From Nymphaea colorata (Eukaryota > Streptophyta > Magnoliopsida > Nymphaeales > Nymphaeaceae), in the NCBI RefSeq assembly GCF_008831285.2, contig NC_045142.1, positions 10,163,952 to 10,227,951 on the forward strand: DNA of 64,000 bases, read 5' to 3'. The position numbers and the translations under genes are program-made. This document shows positions 51,801 to 60,962 of this stretch, in pieces. Position 1 is the stretch's first letter. Each line of letters starts with the position of its first letter. The notes beneath the pieces are model-generated. The model was not told where the DNA came from, did no database searches, and was given only the letters and a program-made list of their open reading frames with translations.

Positions 51801-54684
51801 GGCGGTGATGTCGGCAAACTTGCTAACAGGAGTGTTGCTTTTGCCTTTTCTATCTCAGTCTGCTTGTGGCTTCTCACATGATCTGGAATCCTTTTTGCCC
51901 CTATTCGCTGAAGCCCAAATATTCTTCCCTTCCTTGTGTTCTGTGAGGTCAATCACATATATAAGTGAACATACCAAGAGAAATAGCTCCAATTAGACGG
52001 ATGTCTGGAAGAACGTGGATAAATACCGCTGCCATATGAGAAACTCGAGATTTGGAGTCCATATGTCCAGCAGTTGATGGCAGTGCATAACCTTTCCGTT
52101 TATCTTTTTCACATTCGTCATCAGATGCCAAATCATCAGAGGAATCCCATTCATCTTCACTGTTCTGATCTTTCTGTTTAAGAGAGTGAGACCAGGCCTC
52201 AAGTCCCATAATTTTGCTTTTAAAACAAAAATATTTCATGTAGTTTCAAGAATAAAAATTACTTTGCTTCCATGGTACAGACCTCCTCAGCAGTATCAGT
52301 CTCAGATATGCGCTTGAAGGCTTGCCACTGGACATCATACTCATATTCACAAAGGAAGACATCATCCCCTTCATTATTGGCCTTTGAGAATTCAATAGGG
52401 TCCAGGACATAGCAATGCCTAAGGACAGACTCCATCTGCATGGTATATAAGCAAGGAAGGGAGATAAGATTCAACAGTATAAAGTTTTGAAGGTGTTGCC
52501 ATGCATAGAAAGTCATGTTTGAAACAAACAAAACCAACACGTATAACTTAACCAAGTCTTAACAATACCACACAAAATTTAAGTGGTAATCTTGAGCAAA
52601 CCATCGCCACAAATATGTTGTCAATTTCAGATATTATTAACAAATGCTAATGCATTGTCTAGATAAACATACTACTAACCTGTAAAGACAGTGACTTGGT
52701 TCCTTAAGGAGTCATATTTGGATACCAAATGGCCCAGCATTTTCTTGAGCATTTTTGCAATACTTCACTTATTCAAATGTTCCCGAGAATGAGATTTGTC
52801 AAATGTGAAGCATTTTTCTCTAGTAAGATAAAAGAATGAAATCAACCATGTCGGAGATAGAAATTTTGCTTTTAGCTTTGCAGTCACCAACCTGCGTAGG
52901 TTTGTCAACATTGTTGTTCCTATTACCCATTTACTAGTCATGAAACACCCGGCTGCGCTTCTCTTACAGATAAAAAGGACATTTATTGGACAAGAGGACA
53001 AGGATTAGGGCGTAAAAGGCTTAGAGAAGTCAATAATGAGAATATGCAGATGTTTTTCTTGAAAAGTTTGGCAACGGATAATATTTGTTATGTTTGTTAA
53101 TCAATCAAAATAGGATGAAAACATATTTATAATTGACAACGTAACTGGAAAAATACCAAATGAAATTCACGTGAGGGCATTGACCGCCTTGTCCAGCAAA
53201 TAGCACTAGTCAGAATATACTCTTAGAACTTGGGTAGGCACCACCACAGCAAATAACAAAGAGTTCTTGCCATTAAGACGAATGTGGTTGAACAACTTTG
53301 AAAAATTAGTATGGTCGAAAAAGATTTCAAAATAGGCGGAGAATGATAGACGAAAATAAAGGCAAATATGAAAGATTCATGACAGTAAGCCGTTAATTGG
53401 ACGGCGCCCGTTCTTCAGATTTTAATACGGATTATCATTTCTTCTACATGTCAGAATGCATCCCAGATATACGATACTAAGACAGCAGACAACATTTCTT
53501 GCTACCTGTATGTCATCAAAATCATTTGTTCTGAAAAGTTCGCGTCGAAGATTATGTGGTTGCCTCCCTATTGCTGTCTCCTCAGGGATTAGATACCATC
53601 GACCTTTAAACCAATAAGTACCATCTGGATCTCTCCATATGCTACAAAAACACAATAATTAGATGTGAGATAGAGAGGGCGGGGTGGCTACCATAAAAAA
53701 GCGAAAGTGGGAAAAAAAGAAAGCGAAGCATTATGTAGGTTAAGATCTGCACATAACATTGAAACCAGTGATTCAAGGATGCAAATGGTGGTCATAAGAT
53801 TGACGAATAATTAAATGGTCTAGAAACTAGCATTACCCCTCGATGCGGGCCGCCCATAGATCGCTAGAGAGAAGCTTCTCTCTTGCACTTCTACTTCGCT
53901 TCCTCCCATCCGGTGGCCTCGGCAGCTCCACTGCTTCCCCTTTTTTCCTTGCATCGCAAACTCGGCAAATCCACTCGCCTTCTGGTACTTTCTTCATCCT
54001 CGGCCGAATGCATTTAATGTGAAACCCTCCCAGGCAATCATCACATTCAATCATCACTCCCTTCCCCGCCTGAAAGCAAATTCTGCATTCCTCTACCTCT
54101 GGATCTTCAGCATCCGAATCTGCGTCCTCCCTTCTTTTCACATATACATCGTCGCCCACAGTGAAGTCACCGCCGTCATACACAACCCGCCGGTAATACA
54201 CCCTCCTGTGCGTCGCCTTCTCCTTACTGGGAGTTCCATCCACCAGTTCCACTTTCGCGCTTCGCTCCTTGCAAATTCCCCTGCCATGCCTTCCATCCAA
54301 GTCCACGTCTAACTTCCTTCTGGCTTGTTTCTTCTCAAAATCTTTCGCCGCCTTTCCTCTCGGTGAATACGTGGGCTTCTTCTTCGGGGGCGACTCCTCC
54401 CCTTTGCTCGATCTTTTCCTTTTTTTCTGCTCTGGTAGAGCGGGAGTGATGGGAGAGACAGGGTCGAAATCCGGAACTTCGGCCCGCTTCTCACCATCTT
54501 CCACAGATATTGGGAGCGCTTTTGCCTGAAGCTGAGGTGGAGAAGCCGGAAATTCGGGGAACGGGGTCTTGAGCCTTGGAGATCGGCGAAGATTGGACTT
54601 AATCGGGGTGTCGGAAGGACAGATGCTGGGGCTTTTGAACGGATCAAAGAGGGAAGGGTTGGCTTTGGATGGGGTCTTCGCCAT
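38430..54684 (-). CDS. ORC1: Origin recognition complex subunit 1
   Basis: Sixteen exons on the minus strand (high to low): 54684-53837, 53641-53506, 52435-52283, 52173-52027, 51940-51789, 51710-51611, 51467-51345, 51263-51102, 50958-50901, 50815-50637, 50354-50228, 48471-48401, 44429-44334, 40862-40786, 38925-38842, 38493-38430. All junctions are GT-AG and in phase, giving 858 aa (Arabidopsis ORC1 is just over 800). The N-terminus is basic and Pro-rich with an NLS-like KKRKRSSK and TPIK/TPSK motifs (CDK-type). A BAH domain (about 160-370) is split by a C4HC3 PHD finger (Cys200 to Cys243). The AAA+ core shows Walker A GVPGTGK (506-512), Walker B LLIDELD (593-599), SSRMG and sensor 2 GDARRALELC. 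A winged-helix end closes with LPWVHKYF. ORC1 is the ATP-binding origin-marking subunit. In plants its BAH-PHD module reads histone H3. An E2F site lies in the promoter. Introns 12 and 13 are 3-4 kb and TE-laden. Confidence 0.96.
39212..40785 (-). other. Outer part of ORC1 intron 14
   Basis: Intronic sequence outside the duplicated block. A 89-codon minus frame (39478-39747) rich in Lys, Arg and Met has no recognisable domain. I treat it as chance. Confidence 0.5.
41403..41599. repeat. Two-copy tandem repeat in ORC1 intron 13
   Basis: An almost identical segment of about 78 bp starting 'agtatt' and containing 'tagggttttgttccctattg' and 'gaatgacgtgaagagtgcag' occurs at 41403 and again at 41521, a period of about 118 bp. 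The high identity indicates a recent duplication. Confidence 0.85.
42730..43520 (+). mobile_element. Deleted Ty1/copia-like retrotransposon remnant
   Basis: Two related blocks (about 42735-42960 and 43285-43515) share phrases such as 'gaaacagtaa', 'gtattctcaagat', 'caagaggagatct' and 'gatcaga(g)tgtg', consistent with two diverged LTRs. Between them about 320 bp remain. These include a reading ending KEIADFFTTLT, like the RNase H tail IADIFTKPL of copia elements, followed by a purine-rich 'tttgagggagga' just before the second block, as expected for a polypurine tract. Most of gag-pol is gone. It lies in ORC1 intron 13, antisense to the gene. Confidence 0.5.
43840..43914. repeat. (TA)n-(GA)n microsatellite
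   Basis: A pure TA run of about 50 bp passes into a GA run, within ORC1 intron 13. Confidence 0.9.
44780..47350. repeat. Degenerate ~290-bp repeats in ORC1 intron 12
   Basis: A phrase of the type 'agatttttgaaaatcttt ... ttccacacacatgaggtgttacag' recurs near 44848, 46528, 46817, 47106 and 47319, often followed by an 'aatgttgga(c/t)' block and a 'gatatcaatt' block. The last four are spaced 213-290 bp. The copies are strongly diverged. No ORF is recognised. Confidence 0.5.
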
Positions 54685-54778
54685 GGCCCTCTTTCTCTCT
54701 GCGCGACCGGAGGGAGAAGTGCTGAAGACTGGCGCAAGTGCAGCCGCTTTATGGCTTCCTTTTGGTTTTGCAGAAATG

Positions 54779-54786
54779 GCGGGAAA
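54779..54786 (-). promoter_or_regulatory. E2F-binding site upstream of ORC1
   Basis: GCGGGAAA on the plus strand is TTTCCCGC on the gene strand, an exact match to the plant E2F consensus TTTSSCGC. It lies about 95 bp upstream of the ORC1 start codon. Plant ORC genes are known E2F targets with a G1/S expression peak. Confidence 0.75.
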
Positions 54787-55789
54787 AATTCTTCCTCACC
54801 TTCTCCTCGTTCCCCTTCTTCTTTCTTTCTTTTTTTCCCAACCGTTAATTATCCATTTTTTACGTGCCCTTTGCAGAAATGGCACCTGTTCTTTTGGGAA
54901 TCGGGTCTAATTGGATCCGACAGTCATGTTAAAACTCGTGCTCCGGATCCAAGTTAATTTTATTATCACATTGAGCCGGATCAAGTGGCGTATGTAATAC
55001 ATCAAAGCGGACATACTACCATTTTGTAGTCTAAAATAGTTTTAGCATCCACAAAAATTAAATCGATTATGCACAACTAGATCAATTATGATATGCTTCT
55101 CGAAGTCTCAAATAGTTCAAAATTTAGTATCATATTGAAGATATTGAAAATTGTGAGAGATCTTCTATGATTTATAAAATGGGTTATTAAATAAATTGCT
55201 GTATTAGTTGTTGGTCCTTTTGAGTTGAAGTCGAAACTGTTAAGGGGTGGGTTGCAGGGGCCTGAGCGTACAAGTGGGTCGGGTTGTTACGCTGATATTA
55301 AAGTTGGTTCAACACTCGGACCTAAGATCCCATACCTTTGAAAGTGTGTGTCTTAAGTATCGTATTAAATATTGTAATGTATCTTCGATAGTTTAGAGAA
55401 TGCCTACCCCAAATTTGGAATGGGAGGATGCTGAAAACATGAATAATCCCATCTCGAACGCTATGCAAGGGAATAATTATTTAAAGAGCAAAACGCTTAA
55501 AAGAGGGTATGCAGCTTTCATGATCAATCTAAAGTAGACTTTAGTGTGATACAAAATGAGACTAATGGGTGTGCAATTTAAAGAAGTACTTCAAGGAAAT
55601 GAGGGCAAGCCTTGTAACCCGGGAGGAATTAGAAACGAGAGGTGGAGTGAAAGCATTGGCTCTCTGTCTGGCAATGGGTAACATGGGCCACCTCCATTCA
55701 CTTGAAACTAATGTTGAGTTCAGGCAATGCTTGAACTGCCCATTGAACCGCAGTTGGGCACTCCCCACTGGCCATCGCCTCACATGTAA

Positions 55790-56470
55790 AGCTGCACAAG
55801 CTGAGCCAACTCAGGAAAAACTCGGCTCGAGCTCGACTCGTTTATAAATGAGCAGAGTTTGAGCTCACAAATATACTCAAAACTAGGCTTGGGTGTTGGG
55901 CCGGGCCACTTACGGGTACCTGGCCCGGTACGTCCAAGCCCTAAAAACATGGCCCGGGTCGGCCCGATAACTTTTAAATAATATTTTATTTTTTAAATAA
56001 ATATATATTTTAAAAAATAACTTTTTATTGTAATCGGGTTAGGCTCGGGCCCCTGCTCGAGTTTCGGACGTCGGGTCGACATGGACCCAATTTTTACGGG
56101 GCCGGCCCGAGCTTACAAATATATTCGAAACGATAAACGAATTGAGGTCGAGTTTCAAGAACTCGACTCGTTTATACTCTAATCGACTTGCATCGGTCCT
56201 ATATATAACATTGCCACAATTGATTCATCGAATCAATTGATTTTAATTTAACTTTGAGGATAAAAACAAATTTTCACAAGTCAAACACTTACACGAGTTA
56301 ATGCTTAAACAAGTTAATGCCTAAATGAATTAAATGGGTCAAACGAGTCGAGTTTGAGCCCGATTTTGTGTAGTCGAGTCGAGCTCGAGCTTGCGAAAAG
56401 GAGCTGAACTCAAGTTTGAGCTATTTTTTTGAGCCGAGTCGAGCTGGAGCTCCACTCTGCTCGTCTGAGT
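55790..56470. repeat. CGAGCTCGAG-type repeat with nested GGCCCGG element
   Basis: Outer parts carry 'cggctcgagctcgactcg' and 'gtcgagtcgagctcgagctt', related to 8521-9120. A GC-AT-GC block at about 55886-56115 resembles the element at 6407-6638 and appears inserted into the outer repeat. Confidence 0.5.
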
Positions 56471-57401
56471 CTACCTCCATCGTCAAGCAGCCACGTTAAG
56501 TTCAGAATTTACAGCTCATAATTGCATGGCATAAGAATCAAATGGATCTTCAACCCAACATGTGGATAATTATGGACACAAACCAAACGGCAATAATATT
56601 ATTGGCAAGAGATCAGAATACGGTATCGGCATCAACGCAATAAAAAGCAATAAGTACAAGAACATCTATCCAAACAACAAGATTTCAACAGATTTGAAAA
56701 TCAAACGTGAGCATTCAATTCAGGATTCACATCATATAACGGATATGAAAAATTATAAAGAAGGGTGAAATTGCTCAAAAGAAACTCACCATCCACTTTT
56801 GATGTGAGATCATGGAGCTAGGATTCTCAAATCACAGCCACTTTAAAAAACTTTATTGTATTTACATTTCTGATTTTATTTTCTACATTTTTGGAGAGAT
56901 TCAATTTCAGATTTGATGTTGGTTGCTATTGGTGTCGTGCCCATTTGCTTGTACCACTCTATTTTTCTATTTTTTGCTGGTTTTAGATTTTCTGAAGCTT
57001 AAAGAAAATACTTAACATACTTTAAATTGATTTTTTAGAAGGAATAAAAATATATACAAACATAAGAAAAATAAAAAAAATAAGAAAATCATATATCAAA
57101 TTTGATGGGAATGATCTGAGGCATCGACAGGAAACTATATAGTAAAGGTCAGGTTGAAAAAAAATGAAAAATTTCTAAAAGATTCAAACACCTCTAAATC
57201 GAAGAAACAAACGAGTTTATTTGTTTGAGATTTCTTACCTCCTTCGACCGATATTTTAATATTTTAAAAATACAATTAGGTTTTCCTATTTATCAACTTA
57301 ATTCATATTTTTCTTTTCTCGAACACTGCAGTCAAACACGATCCGATCCGTTCCAGAAGACCGAGTCTTTTTTCGAACCGGGTATCGGTAAACCGGGAAA
57401 A

Positions 57402-57446
57402 TTTGGCGCCGAAAAGGTGGTAACTTTTGGCGCCAATATTTCCCGC
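57402..57446 (+). promoter_or_regulatory. Three E2F consensus sites
   Basis: TTTGGCGC (57402-57409), TTTGGCGC (57426-57433) and TTTCCCGC (57439-57446) all match TTTSSCGC exactly and lie 115-160 bp upstream of the start codon at 57562. Three exact sites in 45 bp are very unlikely by chance in AT-rich DNA. Confidence 0.8.
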
Positions 57447-57561
57447 GAAGAGAAATTCCCTCCTTTATTGCGTATTTATCGCGGAGAAGCGAAGAGGAAG
57501 CAAATCATTTTTCCCGGCGCTCTCGTTTATCCAGGAGGGAGGAGGAGAAGTTGGAGAAGGG

Positions 57562-58026
57562 ATGGCTGAGGAATACCCGTCGATCTCGCCGGCCAAGTTC
57601 TATGGCAGCAGCCTGCCGAGGCCGTACCTCTACACAGACGTGAAATTCAACGCGGAGAGAGTCGATCCGCCGGTTCCCGTCGGCGATCCCTTCCTCCTGT
57701 GGGCGCAGGACGCACACTGGAAAATGGGTGGCCTGAATGTCGAGCGGCGAAGGATGCAGGGCAAGGTCGAGGGGAGCATCAAGAAGCTTAGGGAGCAGAA
57801 GGAGAAGGATGAGAGGAGGAGGAACAGGCAGAGGAAGCGGACGGAGAACGCGGCCATCGGTTCCGATGATTCCGAAGATTCCGAAAAAGGGGAAGATTGC
57901 GAACCAGAAGAGGTGAAGAAGGTGGAAGAGGAAGAAGAAGAAGAGGTGATAGTGGGGAAGCGAGCGGTTGTGTGTCGCCGGAGTAAGCGATTGAGGAAAC
58001 TGGAGGAGTACTCCGAAGAGGAATAA
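57562..58026 (+). CDS. Small plant protein of unknown function, E2F-linked
   Basis: A single-exon frame of 154 aa. The N-terminal half (about 1-75) is Pro-rich with short motifs such as ISPAKFYGSSLPRPY and DPFLLWAQDAHWKMGGLN. It is followed by a charged, probably helical segment (KKLREQKEKDERRR, about 75-90) and an acidic Glu-rich tail ending in a basic RRSKRLRKLEE stretch. No catalytic motif, signal peptide or membrane segment is visible. The composition suggests a nuclear protein. The codons are GC-rich, as in other real first exons here. It is divergent from ORC1 and has three E2F sites upstream, so a role in S phase or chromatin is inferred. I do not recognise the family. Confidence 0.8.
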   Translation: MAEEYPSISPAKFYGSSLPRPYLYTDVKFNAERVDPPVPVGDPFLLWAQDAHWKMGGLNVERRRMQGKVEGSIKKLREQKEKDERRRNRQRKRTENAAIGSDDSEDSEKGEDCEPEEVKKVEEEEEEEVIVGKRAVVCRRSKRLRKLEEYSEEE

Positions 58027-59287
58027 GACTTCTTTAGTGTTTTAAAGCATGGCAGGACAACCGTTTGGTAAATAACAATTTCCCTTTATTCTGACGTTTG
58101 TCAATGGTGATGTAAGGCACGGGACTGTAGTTCCCGAGCCATCTTTTTCCGTCCAGCGCTTTCTTCCTCCTTGGTGAATCTGATGTCTGCAAAATGTTTG
58201 ACAAATCTTGTATCATATAAGGACGAAAGATTGATCTGATTGCTCGCTACTAGGCTTGGTAGTGGATTTTTTTTTGTTGCTGTTCTTTTAATTCGTCGCC
58301 ATAGCGAATACCATCCCCAACCTTCCAAGTTCTATCGCTTGAAGTCTATATGAACGTTCTTTTGTATTTAAGACTTTCTCTTTCGATCTCTCTTTCTCTC
58401 GATAATGTTGGTTAATTTCCTTTTGGGTTCTCACATCTTGCAATTAAAGGAATACTGGTGGTGCTCTGCTCTGCCACTTCCGTCGGATTTCGTGCTGAGT
58501 TGTTCAAAGATCTTATCATCTCACTAGTTACGTTATGGACGTGGCCATCTGCGGTTTCGTGTATGTTCATGGCAACCTTTGCATTAGGGTCTATGCCGTA
58601 TAAAAATGAGATGCTGGATGTGGTCTTTGACAGGAGGACCGTGCTAGTTAAGGTGGGTGTCCAATCTCGTGCTCTGTTCGCTCAAGTCAGAACAATTTTT
58701 TGATGATCAAACGACGAGTTCTCTGTCCCTGCTTTTCTGATCCATTCAAGTTAGCCCTCAAAATTTCCCTTGTTTAGATTCCTGCTGTCACAAAACATTT
58801 ACTGCAAAAATTTTGTAGGTGACTTTGATATCACAACATCGTGTTCTTATCACCAATTTGTGTTTCAACTTGTTCTAAATACTTTGAATTCATTGCAGTA
58901 TCCTGCATTACTAACTAACGGGATCTCTTTCATGATAATCTAGATGATCGGTAATTGATAAAAGCACCGTCCATGATACAAAATGTATGGTATTTTTCAT
59001 CAATAGAGGAAACAAAACAGAAGAAACATTAGGGTTAACAACCAAAATAAAATTTTCTTTCTCTAGTTTTTCCTGATTTCATTGCCAGAACGTTGCCACA
59101 TGACTTCTCACCTCAAAATCATGCACAGATTTTCCACAAGTCTAGTGATCTTGAAGCAGAAAATTTTGAATCCTGATGTTTGCTAAGTAATCGTGAATGT
59201 AATGTTCAATATATACAAATCAATTGATTTACAAAAAAATCAACCTCCAAAGCTGCACAATATGGGTGCTTAGCTTCTGGGATCATC
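58027..59287. other. Intergenic region, no gene seen
   Basis: 3' flank of the 154-aa gene and of the convergent gene at 59288. Short frames on both strands have no recognisable content. Confidence 0.5.
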
Positions 59288-60549
59288 TCAGAATTCCATG
59301 TTGAGCCATGAATTTCTTAGCTGAACTTCAGCAGTGTCGCCATAACACTGTGCCCTAATCAGGCAAAAGTGGGTGCACAACCCCAGAGCAGAGCAAATCC
59401 TGGTAGTCTTGAGGATATAACAAGCACCAATATCTATTCCTTTCCCCTGGATCAACAAGCCCCACAATTTGGAGCATTTACTTGTGCTGTCCTCTGCTTC
59501 CTTGTTGATTTCCTTGAGCTCCTCCACCAGAATGATTCCATCTGGCCCCTTCTCCCTCAGAGAACTCTTCATCTTCGACCAATTCCGTTCTTCTGCTCCC
59601 ACCAACTCTCTCTCTAACCTCATTGCTGCACCTTTTGTGCTTGAGTACAGGCACACGAGAAAGGGGGCATCTTGAATATTCTGAACAATCTGCAGATAAC
59701 ACAATATCAGATCCCGAACTAGTGGAGAAAAAGAATCAAGTGATTGGATTGGGATTTTATTAAATCAAAACGAAAATATATAGAAAAAAGACTCGACCTA
59801 GTGCGGCATAAAAAATCAAACCTAAAGCTATAAAAATTCCTTAATTGGGTGATTCAATAAACCTTGAAAACAGACAATGCCCAAGATTCTGCGACATCTA
59901 ATTAAACAAGAAAAATTCAGCAAAAGGTAGAGAATGCGAAAAATATTATGTATTCTGAAGCTTCCATTGGATAAAAAGTTCCAACTGAACTTGAATATTT
60001 GTTAATCAGTAGGAAACATAAATTCTGAACCGAATAGCCATTCAATCTGCGAAGGGCTAGAAAGTCAGAAACGTGTAACTGAAAAAGAAGAAGAAGAAGA
60101 ACAAATATCCGGAAACGCCTAATAATCAAAACAGCAAAAATCCTGGTGATAAAAAGAAAAAAAAAAAAGGGAAAGAAAAACGGGATTCTTACATCAGTCA
60201 CAGATTCTCGCACCCACCGGTCCAGGCTCTCGGCCGACGCTGTGCGCGTCGTCGCCTCACCGTCTGCGTTTTCCTTCTTAACCCCTACTCCATCTGCTCG
60301 CGTGGATACGGACAATAGACACCTGCCAATCTCCGCCATCCCATTGCCGCTCTTGATCGCTTCTTCCCTGGGGGCTGTCGGGGCGGCCGTGCAGCAAAGC
60401 ACAGCGCGCCTGCAATCAACTGCCTCCTTCGCCGCCGCCGGCCAAGACACCAAAGAGAACAAAGACCCCGTGCTCTTCCTCGGCCTCACCCTATACATCC
60501 CTTCCGCCAGAAAGGGCGACCTCCGTTGGCCTATCACATGGCACGCCAT
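59288..60549 (-). CDS. Plant protein of unknown function, 252 aa
   Basis: Two exons, 60549-60193 and 59689-59288, joined by a GT-AG intron in phase 0. The first 45 residues are rich in Arg and Ser with little acid (a possible plastid or mitochondrial transit peptide), followed by an Ala/Arg-rich linker. The domain-like part spans the junction: RWVRESVTD, then IVQNIQDAPFLVCLYS, a Lys/Glu-rich middle, PDGIILVEEL, and a Cys-rich end with GACYILKT and CTHFCLIRAQCYGD. Continuity of a well-formed domain across the splice supports the model. The antisense frame at 60146-60784 is a shadow. I do not recognise a named family, so function is open. Confidence 0.75.
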
Positions 60550-60792
60550 GATCTGCCAAGCGACAGAAATCAGCGCGCAGAAACAATCGACGCCAGAGCC
60601 ACAAAGGAGAGAGAAAGAGAAAAAGAGAGAGGGAGAGAGAGAGAGAAGGCGTGCTGCTCAACGAGACAACCTCCGACCTTCCTTCCCTCTTCTCTGCAAA
60701 ATTTCTTGGCTTTCCTTCTCTGGAAAGGAAGGCAGGACGGAGGAAGGAGCGGAGGATGGGAAGATCAACGGCCGACATTTATAGGGACGACG

Positions 60793-60962
60793 ACGTGGCG
60801 CGCTCGTGGCGAGCTCGAGGAATCATGTTGCAGCACGAGGCCGCCCGTTTCGTCCTTCTGTCTTGCGGTTTCCTCTGCCAAGTAGGATACCGGAGCCCGT
60901 CGTGCCCTCTTGACGCCACGTCATTCTCTTGCCACGTAGGATCCTGACGTGGAAGGCCACGT
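60793..60962. promoter_or_regulatory. Cluster of ACGT-core bZIP motifs
   Basis: Five ACGT cores lie at 60793, 60918, 60934, 60947 and 60959 in the contexts gacgtggc, ccacgtca, ccacgtag, tgacgtgg and ccacgtgt. The last is a G-box/ABRE type. They lie 240-415 bp upstream of the minus-strand gene starting at 60549, so bZIP control (ABA or stress) of that gene is likely. Confidence 0.6.

Larger units (their letters stand above)
54685..57561. other. Divergent intergenic region, ORC1 and 154-aa gene
   Basis: The two promoters sit at the edges. The middle (55790-56470) is filled by CGAGCTCGAG-type and GGCCCGG-rich repeat sequence. No further gene is seen. The 92-codon frame at 55569-55847 is in repeat-like sequence. 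Confidence 0.55.

Noticed and set aside
52174-52239. Upstream extension of ORC1 exon 4 to the acceptor 'gttttaaaag'
   Set aside because: Joining there in the phase left by exon 3 leads at once to a stop. The acceptor 'ctcttaaacag' before KDQNSEDEW keeps the frame.
60146-60784. A 212-codon plus-strand ORF
   Set aside because: It is antisense to exon 1 of the minus-strand 252-aa gene, which has a proper intron and a domain continuing into exon 2. The plus frame is low-complexity (Lys/Glu runs).
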